From Oscheius sp. JU75 (lineage: Eukaryota; Nematoda; Chromadorea; Rhabditida; Rhabditidae): a stretch of DNA of 64,000 bases. Positions 11,462 to 24,267 of the stretch are shown here, piece by piece. The notes beneath the pieces are model-generated. The model saw nothing but the letters and a program-made list of their open reading frames with translations. It was not told where the DNA came from and ran no database searches. The position numbers and the translations under genes were made by a program. The first letter of the stretch is position 1. Every line of letters starts with the position of its first letter. The stretch lies in assembly GCA_037178855.1 (NCBI GenBank), contig JASJZC010000006.1:6944001-7008000 (forward strand), in the 5' to 3' direction.

Positions 11462-12925
11462 TTAGGAAGACACGTGGGGATTCTGTAGTTGGGCAGCTGA
11501 GGCCAGACCCATCGATTCCATCGAGAACATCGAAGTCCCGTACATGTAGGCGGTCATATCCTTGAAAGGATCCGACGTCGGTACACGCGTCGGGTCGAAG
11601 GAGACGGCTGCCTCAGCTGATGCCACCGCAGAGACCAGACCTTCCGGTGATGCCTGAAACAACTCTGTTTATTTTCATCACTCAAAGGAGTTAATAGGAT
11701 TAGGGGGACGAGTTCTCACCTCGGACTCGGCCTTGACTGTGCTGGCAGGAGTCAAATAGTTGGGATATTGGCTGGTTAGGGGGGACTGCGAGTACTGGTG
11801 AGGACTTTGACCGCCTCCGGCTGTCAAATTCTGTGCTCCGAGGTAGTTCAGATTCGGATTGACCATGTCGAAGCCACTGTAGAGAGGATATGTTGAGGCG
11901 GCGTCGTAGTAGCTTCTACCATTGTTCCAAGCTGTCTGCATCGGATACACCTGAAACATTCATGATTATCTGACATGTCTTTAAACTTTTAGGAGATCAA
12001 TCCCAAAATGTCAATGCGTCATTCTGTCCTAGAGCGGAGCAGACAGCTCTTTCTACATTTTAACACAAAAACACTCTCTGTCTATTATTAGATAACCAAC
12101 CTGTTGTCTGAGAGGATCGAGAGCACTGAAACCGACTCCTAGAGGCTTCTTCTGCATCGTCTTGGTCTTTCTGCGAGGACGATACTTGTAGTCGGGATGC
12201 TCCTATAAAAAGCTAGTAGATAGGAAAATGGAGAATCGATTTGTAGTGAGACGAAGAAATGTCGCGGGACTCACCTTCATGTGAATGGCTCGGAGCCTCT
12301 TGGCCTCATCGATGAAGGGCCTCTTGTCCTGTTCATTCAACTGCTTCCATTCCGTCCCCAGGCGCTTACTGATCTCCGAATTGTGCATTTTCGGATTCTC
12401 CTGAGCCATCTTTCTTCGCTGACCACGACTCCATACCATGAAAGCGTTCATGGGTCGTTTTACTCTGCAAGACATTGGGGTTACGGTAGACAGAAAGTCA
12501 AGAGTCGGATGGGGATCGATTCTTGTCGCGCGAAGAAGGTGTGATAAGCTACCGTAGTTCAAGGTTACACGCATTCTTTGAAAAAAAGCATTGACGCACT
12601 TGTCTCTAATCTTAACAACAAAAAACGGCCAATACGCATATGAATAGAGTAAATGGGACTGAATTCCGGGTTGAAAAGGCAGAAAATAGGCGGAGGAGAT
12701 GAAAGAGACAGGAGAAGAAAAAGAAAACAGCGACCCTGCCTCAAGTGTTCAATAGAGTTCTCACCTGTCGTCATTCTTCTTTCCGTCCTTGGAGTCAGGA
12801 GAGTCAGGTCCTTCGAGATCGTCGCCTTGCTGCTGACTTGGAGCCGGTGCCATGGAGAAGCCCATTCCCGGCCAAAGGGAGTAGTCGTGCATGGGCTTGA
12901 GTTCCTGTTCCATCATGGTCATCAT
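11462..12925 (-). CDS. sox-2: SoxB transcription factor (Sox2-type)
   Basis: Five exons on the minus strand (12765-12925, 12275-12464, 12101-12202, 11720-11950, 11462-11653) give a 291-residue protein. The HMG box begins exactly at exon 2 ([20 protein letters not shown]) and ends in exon 3 after [14 protein letters not shown], the signature of group B Sox proteins. It binds DNA in the minor groove and in animals specifies neural and progenitor fate. Short acidic and Gln-rich residues precede the box, and a Ser/Tyr/Ala-rich tail, probably for activation, follows it. The first of several close ATGs (12925) was chosen; stop codons or weak context lie upstream. The gene stands alone in about 16 kb of otherwise gene-poor DNA, as developmental regulators often do. 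C. elegans sox-2 is the nearest name I can offer; the orthology was not tested. Confidence 0.95.
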
Positions 12926-15531
12926 TATTATAGTATAAATGGGGGTTGTGTAGACGGGACTCTCTTTCTAGCAAAAGCAGAGCGCGACCAGCACACAATA
13001 GGGTGCGAGAGTGGGCGGAACCCGGAGGGGAGGGGCCGTCCGGCTCGTCGTCTCTGCCGACCAATCAGACCCTTCCACCGGAGGCGTGGCTTATACAGAC
13101 TGATTGATTTGTGTGTTAAAATTGATCACTTATCAGTGTTCTGGTCAGAGAGAATAAGTTACTTGACTTCATCGCGGAAAACCGTCTTCTATTGGACCCT
13201 TCTGCTCCGCGAACAATAGCATATTATCCTCCAGGCCGGCTGTGAAAAGAGCGCGCCTTTTCTATTGAAATTGATGGCGAACGGGACGGCAAAAGAGGAG
13301 AAGAGGAGGCATTTCTCACGCTCTCTCTACGCTCTCGGACTTCCTTCCAATCCAACTCAGTACTTGAACCAATTAACCCCGAAACAATCTCTTAGGGAAG
13401 TTGTCTCACATGTCGGTCCGTTTCTACTATGTCCTACGGATATATTTTGGTATAGAGGTAGGAGGCAGAACTAATGGTTGGTTTTGACGCCCTTTCAATC
13501 TTTTCCTTGTTTTTCTCGCCGAGGTATAGGAAAAAAGTTTCTGCTGAATTTGAAAAGTACCCTAGTTCCTTTTCAGTACTGAATTTGGGGCCACGTATCC
13601 TTACCATCTTCATACGTCTATGTTCTACAACGTGTTCGTTGTGCTCGGAATAGAACTTCAGACACTTAGACATAGCATGGATTGGTAGGAGACAGTCCTA
13701 GCCTACTAGCCTTTGACTCCCACTAGGTACTGTCCTTCTCGAGACTGGTCACGTCCTCTATTAGCATAACGGCGCACACAGTCGACGACGCCTGTAAAAT
13801 GGGCAAGCGATCTCGACAAACAGCTAGTATTCTTTTGTGAATCAGTAGCTATAGGAGTCGATATCGAGGTGCCCCGTCGCAACATTATTACTTGACAAAA
13901 GAGTCAATCATGCTGCCAGAAACTTACCACGTCTTCCTCGCCTTCTTTAGGAATATAGTAAATCTTTCCGGTCATCATGATCAAGGACAGAGGGAGGAGA
14001 TAATCTACAGACCCGTTTGACTGAATTCGATAGACTTAGAAGGAGGTGAATTTCAATGAGGCTGTTACGAACATTAGAAAAGAACAAAATCTTAGAACAC
14101 GATTGCTCGTCTCAGTGGATATGATCTTTTTCTTCCAGCCGACCTTCTCTACAGACGTCGTAATCCACTCTCTAGGTGGGGCATCACTTCCACCGCATGC
14201 AAATCCCCTAATCCGTATCCTCTTCGCGCCAAAGTGAACTTTTCAACTGGTTGCAATTACCTGGACAGCTGATAAGGTCATGAGTGGGGCAGGGACTAAT
14301 CCAAGGAAGAGGGAACGAGTAGAGGGAGAAAGTAATTGCGCAAGGGCGTGAAAACCAACCGAGGGTGGCAGAAAACAGAAGAAAACCGGCTGCTGACGGT
14401 CGGTGTGAATAGCGAAGAAAGGAATTCTGATGTCAGGGATTAACGGTAGAGTTAGTCTCAGTCCGTCACAATCTTTTCAAAGGGGACTATAAACTCAAGT
14501 TTGGGGAACTGCGGTCTCTAGATAGAAATTTGTTCTCTTCGGGGGTCCAAACCATCTGAAGCTCTGACTACTCGGAAGGATTCAAGATGTTATTCTAGAG
14601 ACTTGTCTTTCCAACCTACTATCAACTTTTGCCGAAAACAACCGTGGACTGAATTTAGCCTCTCTGAAGTTAGCCTCTCCTGAACTTCGAAACCTTGTCT
14701 GTTTTGTTGATTTAGGCTCAATTCGCGGTTCTCAAGGAGGCAGAGAGCCTGCGTAGGTTGTACTGCTGTACTGCCTCCTCTCGCGGGCGCTGTTTGTCTT
14801 CGTGCTGCTCTCCCAGTGAGACGTGTTTACCACGGCAGTAAACCAGAGAAGGGGGAGAGAGAGCAGTGAGGGAGCTACAGTATCCCTTCAGCAAAAGTCG
14901 AGCCCGAGGGCTCATTAGCCATGATCGACACAAATATCCCACCAGCGCATGGATAACTAGCGGATGATGCCCCCGTCCGGAATGATTGATTAGTTAAAAG
15001 TTAGAGGGGGTTTCAAGTATTCCTTGATTGCGGAAGTCTGGATTCCCTAATCCCAATCCTTTGAAGTGAAAAATCAGCTGTACCCGGGTTTAGTCTTACT
15101 GGTCTTCAGACGCTCATTGGAGTCACTCGAGATATTTACGGGACCAATTTTCGAAAAGATAATCCCTAACTTTATGCGAAACAGTCGTATTAGGAAAGAG
15201 TGTCTCATAATTGGCGGAATACCAAAAGGATTAAAACAGATACTGATCTGTCCCAAATTTTGAAACAGTAATCGTGCTCTAAAACTGAATCGTTTCAAGA
15301 AAGTATGGGAGAGAAAAAAAGGAACGGAAGTCCGAGTCAAGAATGTCGAGCTATTGTGTTAGCTGGGCTAATGACTGATTTGAACAATGACTCCGAACTG
15401 CGACTCCCAACATTTCCATCGACCCGATCTACCTCATCAAGAAAATGAGCTCTCCCAAATGTTTTAGGGAGGTCTTTCGCCGACTTCCGCCGTCTATTCA
15501 CCAGCTCCTTCCATCCGTCGTCTTCCGGACA

Positions 15532-15552
15532 CGTTAATTAGCCGTTAATTAG
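15532..15552. promoter_or_regulatory. Tandem homeodomain-type motif
   Basis: The 10-mer CGTTAATTAG occurs twice, 11 bp apart and in the same orientation. TTAATTAG is the classic core bound by antennapedia-class and LIM-type homeodomains. The site lies about 2.6 kb upstream of the SoxB start. Function is inferred from the motif alone. Confidence 0.3.
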
Positions 15553-18500
15553 ACGGACAGGGAATCACGGGGCAGGCGAATATGACATGCATGACGGAAT
15601 CCAACAGAAGACATTATGTAATACGACACATACTCTACGAAGGGCAATAATAACATTGTCTGCTGCAACAGCTGAGACCGAGGGTTATTACCAGACAATC
15701 TCATTGTTCAGTTCGGAAAAAATTGAGAATGAGAACGCATAGTACATAGACGCGAGTGCCGGTTCCCATCTCGGCCTTTCCCTCTTTCTCACAGCTGGTT
15801 ATACAGAAGTGTCACTCTGATCAGTCGGGTCTCATAAGAGAGGAGGGATGGAGGTCAAACGGGTCTGGAGAGTAGATCACCTGGGCTGTTTGCGAGAGGC
15901 AAGGTCAGAACAATCGATGCTCGTCGAAGCGAGAAACTGTGACTCTCTCCGCGATGCCCATCCGCAACGAAGAAGAGAATGTCTCCTTTCGTCGAAGACG
16001 AGAAGCACGGATAGTCGAGCTCTGGTAGGGGAGGTTAATCCGGACAATCTGCTCAACGAGCACTTGACGAGCAGTTAATGGGAGGAAAGACTGTACGCGA
16101 GAGTTGGCAACGGAGCCTCTGACAAGTACACGAGATCACAAGGTATAAACCCTTCATCAAAGTTTTCTTGTTGTTAAACTGTTGGTATGTAAATTTGCTA
16201 ATACGGTTAGTACTGACATGTCGACACCTAGCAAAGAAAAGTTCTAACGAGAAGCGTTTTGAAAACTGCGACTGACTTATGAAGCATGTGTCGTCTTATG
16301 ATTGCTCAAACTCATTAAACTGTCGTTAACGTGATAAGTACGGTGGAATGTGCTTTCTCGTGTAAACCTAGTTACATTTTTTTAGGTGGGACCAAACTAA
16401 TTAGACTCCGTTGCTAGCTCCGTAGATGTTATCGCGCACTATTCTACGACTTTCTCCATTGGAGGGGTAAAAAGACGTGGTTAGAAACATTTGGACGTGT
16501 AACTAGTGAAGATCTAGACTGTGAGGACGGATTTCTGACGCAGTATAATGGCTTATGCGGGAGGAGACGACGCATTGTGTGAGCTGGCTGTGGGGAGGGT
16601 GGACGGCCCCCAATCATTACAGCGCATTGTTTCTTTTGAATCCACCGCTCCATTCCCGCTATTCACTCTTTTGTATGCGCTTTCAAAGGCCGGCCCCGGC
16701 GCCCGCAGCAGCCAGAGTGAGAGACCCACGCCAGCAGGCTGATGTCTTCTAAGAAGTCCTTTTCGTCGCGAATCTTCATCGATTTTTGTTATATTCAGTT
16801 TTTGCATTTTCCATGGTAAGTCTCCAGCGCTTAAAACACAGTTCTCCCGAAGGTAACTTCTCAAAATTGTAGGTAATTGCTCCGGACAACCGGGTTCTCC
16901 CGAAGGAAGGCCATGAACTCCTTCTGCCACACTTGACCCACGCCCTTTGCGAACTACGTATGCTGGCAATTAGCCGTGTAGGAGCAGGCGCCAATCAAGC
17001 CGCTTCAGGTGCGAGCGAGAGAACGTCATCGACAACTACGGTAGACGACGCTGCCGGAAGTATTTGATACCGTAGTCCGACTGGGAGTAGCGGCATAATG
17101 CGAGAAACTCACTGGCTTGAGAAGATTGTGGTAGAAGTTGTCCAGGAGTGGAAACAGCTGAGAATCCATGAGCTGAACAAACAAATAAAAACGAACCGAC
17201 AGGAGAGGAGAAGAAAGACGGTGTGTATGAGGGGCGAAAACCGACAAATACTCACTCAGAATGTGGCAAAAACGAACCAAGTCTGTCGGCCAGTTCTTCC
17301 AAATAAAGCGGAAATGAGAGTCAGTCTCTTTTATAAACTATACAGACCAATCAGAGCTCTCTTCTTACCTACACTTGCTCTGACGCAATTCACCACGCGT
17401 CAATAGACGACAGTTTCAGTGTAAAGGTAGGAGAAAGGAAAAAGCTTCATTTTCTGGATGACACATGTGAAACGAGTTTTTTTTTCGAAGAACTGTGAAG
17501 GGTGACCTTAGAGGCGGTCGAGGGTGGGCAATTAGACGAGGAGGAGCCGAAGGATCTTTCTGAAACTTTGATTTTGGGAAGAAGTGAAAGAGAAAGAAAC
17601 TGGGAGCAGATAGCTAGAGCCGGGATTATGTCCTGTACATACGATCGTGGCAGGAGCTAGGTTCAGTTGAGAAGGTAGAGGAGATCGTAGGGCCGGAGAA
17701 AATAATAATTCATGAAGTTTGCATTCGGCCGAAGGGACCTATTTTCAAGCAGCCAATAATTTCCCACTAATTACCCATGTCGAGTGTGCACGAAGCGTGA
17801 ATATTAACAGGATTATGCTTTGCCCGTATTGCCTCGTGTTCTCAGGTGCGCGTATAATCGTCATAATGAGCCGGTACATGTAACTACCGTATAGCGAGTA
17901 TCTCTCTGACCCGTGTTGACCCTTAACACGCGATATTGACACCGAAGTGGAAGACAAAGGAGAACAAAGGCGACGGACTCCCGGAGAATATTAGCGAGTT
18001 TCTGAGGGACTCTTATCGACACATTTGGACAGGGGGATTTCAAATCTATGTGTTTTGGACATTACAAAGGAAGTAGCTAACAAGGGCGTGTTTCTGACGA
18101 TCAAAAGAGGGACGAAGGTCTCGATGAATATGATAGTCTTCATAGGGTTCGGTGCCTTGGCACTTACGTAAAACAAGAAGGAACAAGAGCTCTTGAAGTC
18201 TGAACATTTAGGATGAGCTCCTGACTGAAGTCTAAACACACTTACAGTAACACTCTCATCTCATGCTCTGTTTGTATCGACTAATTGATCCGCTCGCGTG
18301 TCTACACAGTCTGTCTCCATGCCCAAGTGTTAATCCCATCTTACAGTAGCAGCCACCCTTGTTTTACCTCATTCTCACCAAGGGGGTCTGATATCTACAG
18401 TAGCAAAAGACCGGTCGTTTTCTCGATAGAACGTCTGTTTGCCAACTTTCCTCATCGATTGGCACGGATCACTCTTTTAGCATGAAAGAGACTCCCGACA

Positions 18501-21362
18501 AGAGAGAGAGGGGAAGGAGGACAGTTTGCGCAATTTCCCCCTCTCCAAAGAGAAAAGAGACAATACGAGTAGTCGGTGTAACATTAACATAACAAGGGCG
18601 GTCAGTCTTTTTGACTAATTGAGCGCGACGACGGGACCAGATGGTCCTCCTTGAGGAACATTCCATTAGAGATGAAGACAGATGGTTCCGTGGCACATTG
18701 AGAGGGTGTGAAAATATGGCAATAAGTGCTTTGGCAGGAGAGTTGCGAGTTCAGGTTGAGATTGGGGACAGGGCACTGTGATGGCTCAAGCGAGTGGTTT
18801 ACAAAACCAAAGATGTACGTAACTTTTGAAATCGGTCAACCTCAGGCAAAGGAACTGACTCGCTATAGTATTAGAGGTCCCACAACGGAAGACGAGGCTT
18901 CAGGGACTACAAGTTTGTGAATTCTGCTGTACATTCTGGGCTTTTTTGCAAGATGACTCAAAAAGGGTGTTTCGGCTGCCTCTCGTGTCTTTGTTTGTCT
19001 GCGAAGATAAAATCTCGTGTTGGTTTGTGTCATACTGTATCAACGGACACACACTGATTACAGTAGTTCAAAGGCTGAGCCGCAGTTGCATCCTACATCT
19101 GCTCAGAGAGAGACAGCCCTACCGCAATTAGCTAATTATGGGAACAGCCGAGGGCTTATCCCTTTTTGGGGACAAACATTTATGGAGACGGATTTTGACC
19201 GGGAAAGGAGCAAAGGAGAGAAGGACGGCACGATGGCCTGGTGCTGTTGTAAATGAAACGACATTGTGTGAGAAAGAGGACGTCGATTCGAGACGTACAA
19301 AGGAGGCAACGAGGGCCCATTGTGCGCCGACTGGACCCCGTGATTCACACAGAAACGCCACAATTCAATGGCACTTAGCACACTGTCTTCAGTCTGGTTG
19401 GTTTGGCTACTGTCTTCATTTCCAGCGCTTCTGGCATCATCTTGGGCTGTTTTTGTCTTTTATGAATTCCAGGTGTTTAGCCACGTTTTGAGATTCCTCG
19501 TCCCTTGCCGTTTTTAAGCCAGTACTGTCTCCACGACGATACTAACCAGCGTGTTCTGTTCTTCCTCTATCTTTTAGTCCTCTTGGGAACAAGCTATTTT
19601 ATCCTTCTAGTCGATTTACATCGCTTCAGTTCTTGCTCACTGTTTCGACCTTTTACACCTATCGCCTCAGGAGTCTTCTCGTATTGTTTACAAACTGAAT
19701 AGAAATGTCGAAGCTTTGAAGCTGCCGACATCCTCAAAAGAACCCAGTCATACTGGTTGGGAAACTGTCACTCAAAGCAGACCGCTGGGTGCAAAGGGCT
19801 ACAGGGGACTGGTAACATTTGGATACTTGTTTGTTGATCTTGTCTCTACGACAAATAGTAGGCCATGGTAAGTAACTGTGAGGTCGCGTGGGGGTAATCC
19901 TGTTGGCTGACAGCTTGATAACCACCACCCGGCTGGATAATCCTCCTACTCCGAGTGAAGGTTACGGTATTGACCTCGAAGGACGAGAGTTCAAGACAAT
20001 CTGCTGGAGTCCGCGTCAAGGACTCGCCCTCAACGATTAGGCCTTGCGGCACGAAATAAGGGACTTGATCGACTGAAACTAAGGAGAGGGAAGTTATGCT
20101 CATTTTCGAGTATACGGTAGCGAGAAGATTTGACTATTGAGGCGTCGCTGATCCGCTCAAACGTAGAGTCAATCCGATTTGGGGAGAGGAGAATAGAAGG
20201 AACTTTTAGATAGAGTGCGCGAGAGGGGGACACGGAGGAATCTTCCGTGACAGGTTTTTTGTGTCCCGGCTGTAAACTATCGCCATCACATTATGCGAGG
20301 CGGCATTCTCTTGACGAATGGGTGTTAAGACAGAGGGACCAATGTCTTTTCAGAAGACTAGAAGTTGAACAATGGATAATAATAGGCTTACATCCCGAAA
20401 AAGAGTGCTAGTAGGAAACAGAGTAGCAAGAGAGCAATTCAATCTTTTGGGGTTTCAGGAAGCTGATCATATTATGAGTACCTGTAGTTCAGTAACCGCC
20501 TGTGGCTTTAAAATAAATGACATGTCAAGGGACTGATGGCGAGCGAGTTCTGATTAACTCTTCTGCACGAGAACTGTGTTATTGGGATAGTTGGTCAAAA
20601 AGACCGAGCTGTTGAGCCAGATCGATGATAGCCTGAAAACAAGACATTTGTACAGGACCATGATCGCATTATCAGAAAGAAAATAGTAGTGCTGGTACAG
20701 CTGAAAGAGCCCACCATCATGGAGTTAGGAGCCTACAAAATTATCAACGTTTACTTTTCACTGTAACTCAACGAGCCTTCTCACCTGAAGGTCAATAGTT
20801 TTAACTGTCTTTTAGACTGTCGATATCTTTCTCTCTTTCTCTCTCTACCTCTTGAGGACGACGGCAATAATTAGCATGCCTCCAGCCCTCCTTGGCCAGC
20901 GTCAAGGTCGAATCATTTTATTTGTTTTATCCGGTCCCGCAACCCTCGGTCCGAATTTACGACCTCTTAATCGGTTCGGTGAAGAGGGATGACGGGAAAA
21001 GGAAGGATGGAGATTCCAGATTCAGGGAACAGGTACACGACCAGCTGTTGCCATGTCCACCTGTGTCTCTTGTCTCATATTGCTCCGACCAGCTGGCTCT
21101 CGGATCATTGTTCTTGGACCAAGTTGTGCGGAAAACGATTAGCCGACGAGAGATAGTCATCTCGACATGGCCCGGAGGATAATCACCATGTTCTGTCAGC
21201 TGAGTTGGAGGCAGTCGACCAGAGGGAACAGGACATCTGGAGCCACTTGACGCATCATCCACAAATCTGTATTGCGAGAGTAAGGACATAGTAATTAACA
21301 CATGTCGGAAGAGGCTGTGAACATATGGATTTGGATGAAGAGAAAGAGAGGGAAGAACTCTT

Positions 21363-21363
21363 C

Positions 21364-21394
<31 letters not shown>

Positions 21395-21401
21395 TCTCTC
21401 T
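21363..21401. repeat. TC dinucleotide microsatellite
   Basis: Nearly uninterrupted TC repeats with one TATC interruption run for about 39 nt. No gene is associated with them. Confidence 0.85.
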
Positions 21402-22022
21402 TACTTAGATGACCCCGATATTCATGAGCTTCTTTCGAAGAAATGGAATCTTCGTATGGTATCGGAAGTGTACGGAGCTGACTGAATATACCGTTTATCT
21501 CATTATCTTTTGTATTGTGCAGCTGTTTGTGGAAAGACGATCTGCTCAGAACAGTATCCAGCACTTGTTGCGGTACACAAGGGCTAACAGGTGGTAGTAT
21601 TGCGCTTCCACTAGTTGCATCACCGTCACTGTAAATCAAAGAAACTTGTTGTTCACAAAGACTCGGCGCTTCCTCTCGGTCTTCCTGTAGAGATTGACAG
21701 GCTTCCGCACTCCCGCCCTTGAAGATATTCGGTCGATTGAGCAGCCGATTGAGTCGGAAAAGAGCGTCATTGTGATCGTGGATGAAAAAGTCACATCATC
21801 AGCACGGTTCACTACCGCCAGTTGATGAAAAAGTTAACATCTTCATGCCGCGGCGGCAGGTTTCCCTCGTGAAGATTATGAACGAAAGACATGGGAAAGA
21901 AAATCGTTATTGAGAAAAGTTTATGAACTATTTCTGCAGAACTCACAATCAGCCGGTTGATGGGACGATACCGTACAAAAATATAACGATACGCATTTTT
22001 ACGCGGGGATTCAAACAACTCT

Positions 22023-22325
22023 AAATTACTTGTAAACTTTTATGTGCGTCTCTATTTGCATCTACCGTAAAAGCTCTAATATAAGGATTCCCTTATGTAA
22101 GAAATACGCAATTACGTATTCGCGTTTTTCGGGGTCGAGGCGACTTTTTCTGACTTTCTGGTGTCCTGCAAAGTTGTAGCCCGTGATCTGCTCTACAAGT
22201 TTGCAGAACATCAGAAAGTCAGAAAAAGTCGTCTTGAGCCCGAGAAACGTAATTGCGTATTTCTTACGTAAGAGAATGCTTATATTAGAAGAAAAACGGT
22301 ATTTTTCAAAGTTTTTCATACAGTT
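22023..22325. repeat. Fold-back (inverted-repeat) element
   Basis: The sequence folds back on itself: the block from about 22062 to 22179 is matched in inverse orientation by 22191-22310. The arms share long near-identical pieces such as AAGAAATACGCAATTACGT and GACTTTTTCTGACTTTCTG. The centre holds the smaller hairpin CTGCAAAGTTGTAG...CTACAAGTTTGCAG. Weaker matching (TACCGT, CTAATATAAG) extends the arms outward. It encodes no protein; the minus-strand frame across it is only an effect of the palindrome. It resembles a miniature inverted-repeat element, and the core occurs elsewhere in the window. Confidence 0.75.
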
Positions 22326-22605
22326 TTTAGTATGCAGCTGCTTAGACAGGCTGTGTTGCTAGCGCAGATCAAACGAAGTATCAGCTATAGGCTCGCAATC
22401 TGTTATATGTACAAGCGTTTTTTTTTTTTCTTGGAGTGCGTCAAAATACTTGCATGCATCTTATTCTCCTCTTGCTTTTACTCATTTACCCAGAAGGAAA
22501 GACCTTTTCGGAGTAACGAAATAGCATTTTCGCTCAAACGCTGATTGTTTACAACTTCTGAAATTGCACCAGCGCAGGAGTTTTCGTAACAAACTCTTCT
22601 TACAG

Positions 22606-23982
22606 ATGTTTCCATTGAGATGCTCCAAACTTCTCTGTGTCCAACTTCGGACGTTCTCAAAGACGGTTCCTCGACTCGACCGATTTTCTCGCGATTCTCT
22701 CCGGAACAGGATCTACAAACAGAACATAAAGGATTTGGCTAAACAGAACATACAGGCTCCAGGTACGCAGTTTTCTTGAAAAAAAAATTACAAAGTTTTC
22801 AGGCCCCTCGACACTACCATACGCCGGAGATGTTGTAGCACTAAGGCCGTCTAGAGATCTATGGAAAGCGCTAGGATTCACGGCGTTTGTAAGTTTCTCA
22901 AGTAGTTATTTTTCGAATTTTGTCTTAGAACTGTTATTTCATAAAAGACTGATCGTTTATCAAGAGCATCCGCGATATAACGCTGTTTTCTAGGTAGGAG
23001 TGACGTCATTCACGCTGGCAGTGGTGTCAGATCTCGAACGGACCCGCAAACTGCCCAAGACTCTCCAACAGGCAGCCACAAACTTCTTCAACGAGACCTT
23101 CCGAGGCGTCCCAGACAATGAAAACAACCTTACGTGGAAGCAGTTGTCCGCCGGAGAGAAGAACTGTTTCTACCTCGTCGGAGCCAATCTTCTAGTTTTT
23201 GTGCTGTGGCGAGTCAAGGCACTACAACCATTCATGTGGAGATACTTCACCAATAGTTTTGCTTCACGTAGGTTCCAGTTTCGTCCTCCTTTAGTCCGAA
23301 ACTTCAGGTAGTTTATGTCTGCCAATGCTACTCAGTGCCTTCTCTCATTCGAATCTTCTCCATTTTGGGTTAAACATGTACGTCGTGTATTCATTCGCCA
23401 GCCTAGCAGCCGATAAGTTTCTAGGAGTCGATCAGGTATGTGTTTTTTATTTTATTTTGATAGTCTAAACGGTCGTTTGCCTTCGGAAAAGTCCATGCAA
23501 TCATCAACAAGATGATCCTCTATCGTCCTTTCGCACGATCTCTAATAGTACTTTTTCAGTTCTGGGGATTCTATTGCGTAGCCGCCGTCGTCTCTTCTCT
23601 CGCCTCTCTGCTGCACAAATCGGCTGTTCGCTCGTCAGTCAGAGCTCTCGGAGCGGTAAGTTTCGTCCTGTTCGTTCAAACAATCGCATTCCAGAGCGGA
23701 GCCATCCTCGCTCTGCTAACCTACACGTGCATGAAAATGCCTGATGCTCGTCTTAAGATTGTTTTCGTGCCCTTCTTTGACTTTTCCGCCCAGGCAGCCG
23801 TCTTCGGGATTTTACTGTTCGATCTTTGTGGTCTCGTCTTCAAATTCCGCCTCTTCGATCACGCGGCACATCTGGGAGGAGCTCTTTTTGGCGTGTTCTA
23901 CGCCCTTCTGGGTGAACATTTCATTTGGCAACATTACGGAAATTTTGTGGAAGAATATTATCGGAAAATTAGGAAAGAATAA
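22606..23982 (+). CDS. PARL: PARL-type mitochondrial rhomboid protease
   Basis: Six exons (22606-22762, 22803-22888, 22994-23267, 23308-23435, 23560-23655, 23695-23982) encode an intramembrane serine protease of the inner mitochondrial membrane. PARL enzymes cut PINK1, PGAM5 and similar substrates. The first ~40 residues are basic and Ser-rich, like a mitochondrial presequence. Several membrane helices follow. The family motifs are present: FSHSNLLHFGLNMYVVYSF (HxxxN region), the catalytic serine in GASGAI, built across the last intron, and the catalytic histidine in HAAHLGGALFG. The start codon directly follows a splice acceptor (TTACAG|ATG), as in trans-spliced genes. The last intron is only 39 nt and in frame. 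AATAAA overlaps the stop (23978-23983). The gene is convergent with CUL3, 285 bp away. Confidence 0.93.
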
Positions 23983-24267
23983 AAAGTGTTGACTTCATTT
24001 GCGTTATAAAACTATACAATGTTGGTGGAGCTAGATGCTCACGTGCAAGAACCCGATTTGAATGGGGGGGAAGAGAAACACAAGGACGAGTAGGACTCCG
24101 GATTAATATATGAGACGGTAGAGGATGAGATACTCGTAGATAGCAAGAACCTACAAATAGAAACCGGAGCAGAAACAAGGAAGAAAAAGATTGTAGGGGT
24201 AGATTCGAGGGCGCAATAGTTTGACTGTAGTTTCACCGGTTGATCACTGTTTACAGGAGTCGTCGAT

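Larger units (their letters stand above)
12926..22605. other. Gene-poor region upstream of SoxB
   Basis: This 9.7-kb stretch between the SoxB start and PARL has no exon I can support. Frames such as 16553-16969 (minus) have no domain and unlikely composition. The region contains TAAT-core homeodomain-like motifs, including a tandem pair at 15532-15552, several CTACCGTAG/TACGGTAG palindromes (12549, 17036, 17068, 20113), a TC microsatellite and a fold-back element at its right end. Enhancers for SoxB are plausible here but not shown. Confidence 0.4.

Noticed and set aside
12804..13064. 86-codon minus-strand frame at the SoxB 5' end
   Set aside because: It is the wrong frame of SoxB exon 1; the frame starting at 12925 leads directly into the HMG box.
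16553..16969. 138-codon minus-strand frame in the SoxB flank
   Set aside because: Long but without domain or splice support; neighbouring frames on the other strand are equally open, as expected from G/C-rich DNA.
21890..21915. Partial match to miR-71 (GAAAGACATGGG)
   Set aside because: Only about 12 nt match, the rest of the mature sequence differs, and no hairpin surrounds it.
22062..22319. 85-codon minus-strand frame
   Set aside because: It covers the fold-back element; the open frame follows from the palindrome.
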